In this document: positions 63,368-64,000 of the stretch, one piece after another
Layout: the number at the start of each line of letters is the position of its first letter
How positions within the stretch are numbered: the first letter of the stretch is position 1
Source of the DNA: Sporosarcina sp. PTS2304
GTDB taxonomy: Bacteria > Bacillota > Bacilli > Bacillales_A > Planococcaceae
NCBI RefSeq assembly: GCF_003351785.1
Contig: NZ_CP031230.1
Span: 3,431,831 to 3,495,830 of the forward strand
Direction: 5' to 3'
Length of the DNA stretch: 64,000 bases
Notes under the pieces: generated by a model
Seen by the model: only the letters and a program-made list of their open reading frames with translations
Databases searched by the model: none
What the model was told of the DNA's origin: nothing
Made by a program: the position numbers and the translations under genes

Positions 63368-64000
63368 GTGGATGTTCTTAAAAACAAGGTAGTTATTATT
63401 GGGACAGGCTTTGTTGGATCGACTTATGCTTATGCATTAGTAAATCATTCGATTGCTGAAGAGATAGTTCTCATTGATATGAACAGGGAAAAAGCAGAAG
63501 GGGAGGCTATGGATTTGAACCATGCCGTACCCTTCGCATCTACACCGATGAAAGTATGGCAAGGAGATTATAGTGAATGCCAAGACGCTAATATCGTCTG
63601 TATTACTGCTGGTGTGAGTCAAAGTGAGGAAGTTACTCGGCTGACGGTTGCTGAGAAAAACACTGGAATTATTACTGGGATTGTGGAACGTGTGATGGCA
63701 TCGGGTTTCAACGGCATTCTATTGGTAGCCTCCAATCCAGTCGATGTTATGACATACGTAGCTTGGAAGGTGTCAGGTCTTCCGAAGAATAAAGTGCTGG
63801 GATCTGGTACTTTACTTGATACAGCGAGATATGTACATTTATTAAGTCGCTATTTCGAAATCGACACAAAAAATATTCAAGGCTATATTCTCGGAGAACA
63901 TGGAGATTCTCAATTTCCGGTTACGAGTCAGTTAACAATCGCTGGAAAGAATATTAAGGACGTCATTCAAAGCAATCCAAAGTATCGTTGGTCTGACATA
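63368..64000 (+). CDS. ldh: L-lactate dehydrogenase (3' truncated by window)
   Basis: GTG 63368 follows GGGAGATGA. The visible 211 residues have the NAD-binding motif VVIIGTGFVGSTYAYAL, IDMNREKAEGEAMDLNHA, active-loop VTRL with Arg, NPVDVMTYV, SGTLLDTAR and the catalytic His in GEHGDSQFP. It interconverts pyruvate and L-lactate. The active-site loop AGVSQSEEVTRL is unlike the usual AGAPQKPGETRL, so a related 2-hydroxyacid may be the substrate. It follows the TRAP genes by 40 bases and may be the last gene of that operon. Confidence 0.9.
   Translation, partial: MDVLKNKVVIIGTGFVGSTYAYALVNHSIAEEIVLIDMNREKAEGEAMDLNHAVPFASTPMKVWQGDYSECQDANIVCITAGVSQSEEVTRLTVAEKNTGIITGIVERVMASGFNGILLVASNPVDVMTYVAWKVSGLPKNKVLGSGTLLDTARYVHLLSRYFEIDTKNIQGYILGEHGDSQFPVTSQLTIAGKNIKDVIQSNPKYRWSDI

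Overview
The window looks like a piece of a low-GC Gram-positive (Bacillota) chromosome. The Bacillus-type ribosome binding sites, S-layer-like secreted proteins, ComM, IclR/TRAP genes and lactate dehydrogenase would all fit a Sporosarcina-like member of the Planococcaceae; that placement is inference. There are no rRNA or tRNA genes.

The main feature is a dispersed set of ORF-less group II intron pieces joined to exons for modular cell-surface proteins. I count 18 copies of a group II domain V-domain VI (DV-DVI) RNA. Five follow a 5' half (domains I-III): an 888-nt intron at 4294-5181 and four compact cis introns of 670-713 nt at 22372-23041, 24077-24769, 28381-29081 and 39344-40056. The other 13 (12 on +, 1 on -) are free 3' halves, named here cassettes A to M. 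Each cassette has the same layout: a -10-like box (TATAAT/TATACT), 6-10 nt, a strictly conserved leader GGGGAAATAAG, DV-DVI ending in AAT, then an exon that opens in frame with AG(C/A). The exons have no start codon with a ribosome binding site and no signal peptide, and most end at a hairpin terminator. The donor gene at 1594 has a signal peptide, ends its exon at ACTCCT, and continues into DI-DIII. It then carries CTTATTTCCCC (4922-4932), the exact complement of the cassette leader, followed by a terminator-like hairpin (4955-4990). The simplest reading is trans-splicing: one secreted S-layer-like N-terminus is joined RNA-to-RNA to any of many separately transcribed C-terminal modules, with the leader duplex rebuilding domain IV. 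EBS1 (AGGAGT) in each 5' half pairs with IBS1 (ACTCCT or ACTCTT) just upstream of the in-frame stop, so every junction is phase 0 and reads Pro-Ser (Pro or Leu before, Ser or Arg after). A Clostridium tetani S-layer group II intron with repeated DV-DVI units is known to splice alternatively in cis; separate promoters, a pairing leader, an opposite-strand cassette and an enzyme cargo go beyond that.

Layout. 1-1518: end of a surface protein. 1594-5685: donor gene, intron and its adjacent 3' exon. 6040-10487: comM, a REP-associated (RAYT-like) transposase, an IS110 transposase with a nonsense codon, and a broken Abi gene. 10565-14065 (-): an uninterrupted S-layer-like paralogue of the donor. 14136-18957: remnants, a transglutaminase-like secreted protein and a lipoprotein pseudogene. 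19072-30790: cassettes A to F, with C and E containing further exons and cis introns. 30942-32420 (-): YcdB/DUF4901-like protein. 32867-34725: cassette G. 34805-37312: a complete IS66 element inside a 21-bp repeat array. 37692-41940: cassette H and a secreted CBM_X2-repeat protein with a cis intron. 42083-48215: 21-bp repeat arrays around secreted proteins, a lipoprotein and a FabH-like enzyme. 48384-57193: cassettes I to M and a large secreted nuclease. 57378-64000: aminotransferase and IclR regulator (-), divergent from a dimethylargininase-TRAP transporter operon and an L-lactate dehydrogenase running off the window.

No reverse transcriptase or maturase is present in the window, so any protein help for splicing must come from elsewhere.
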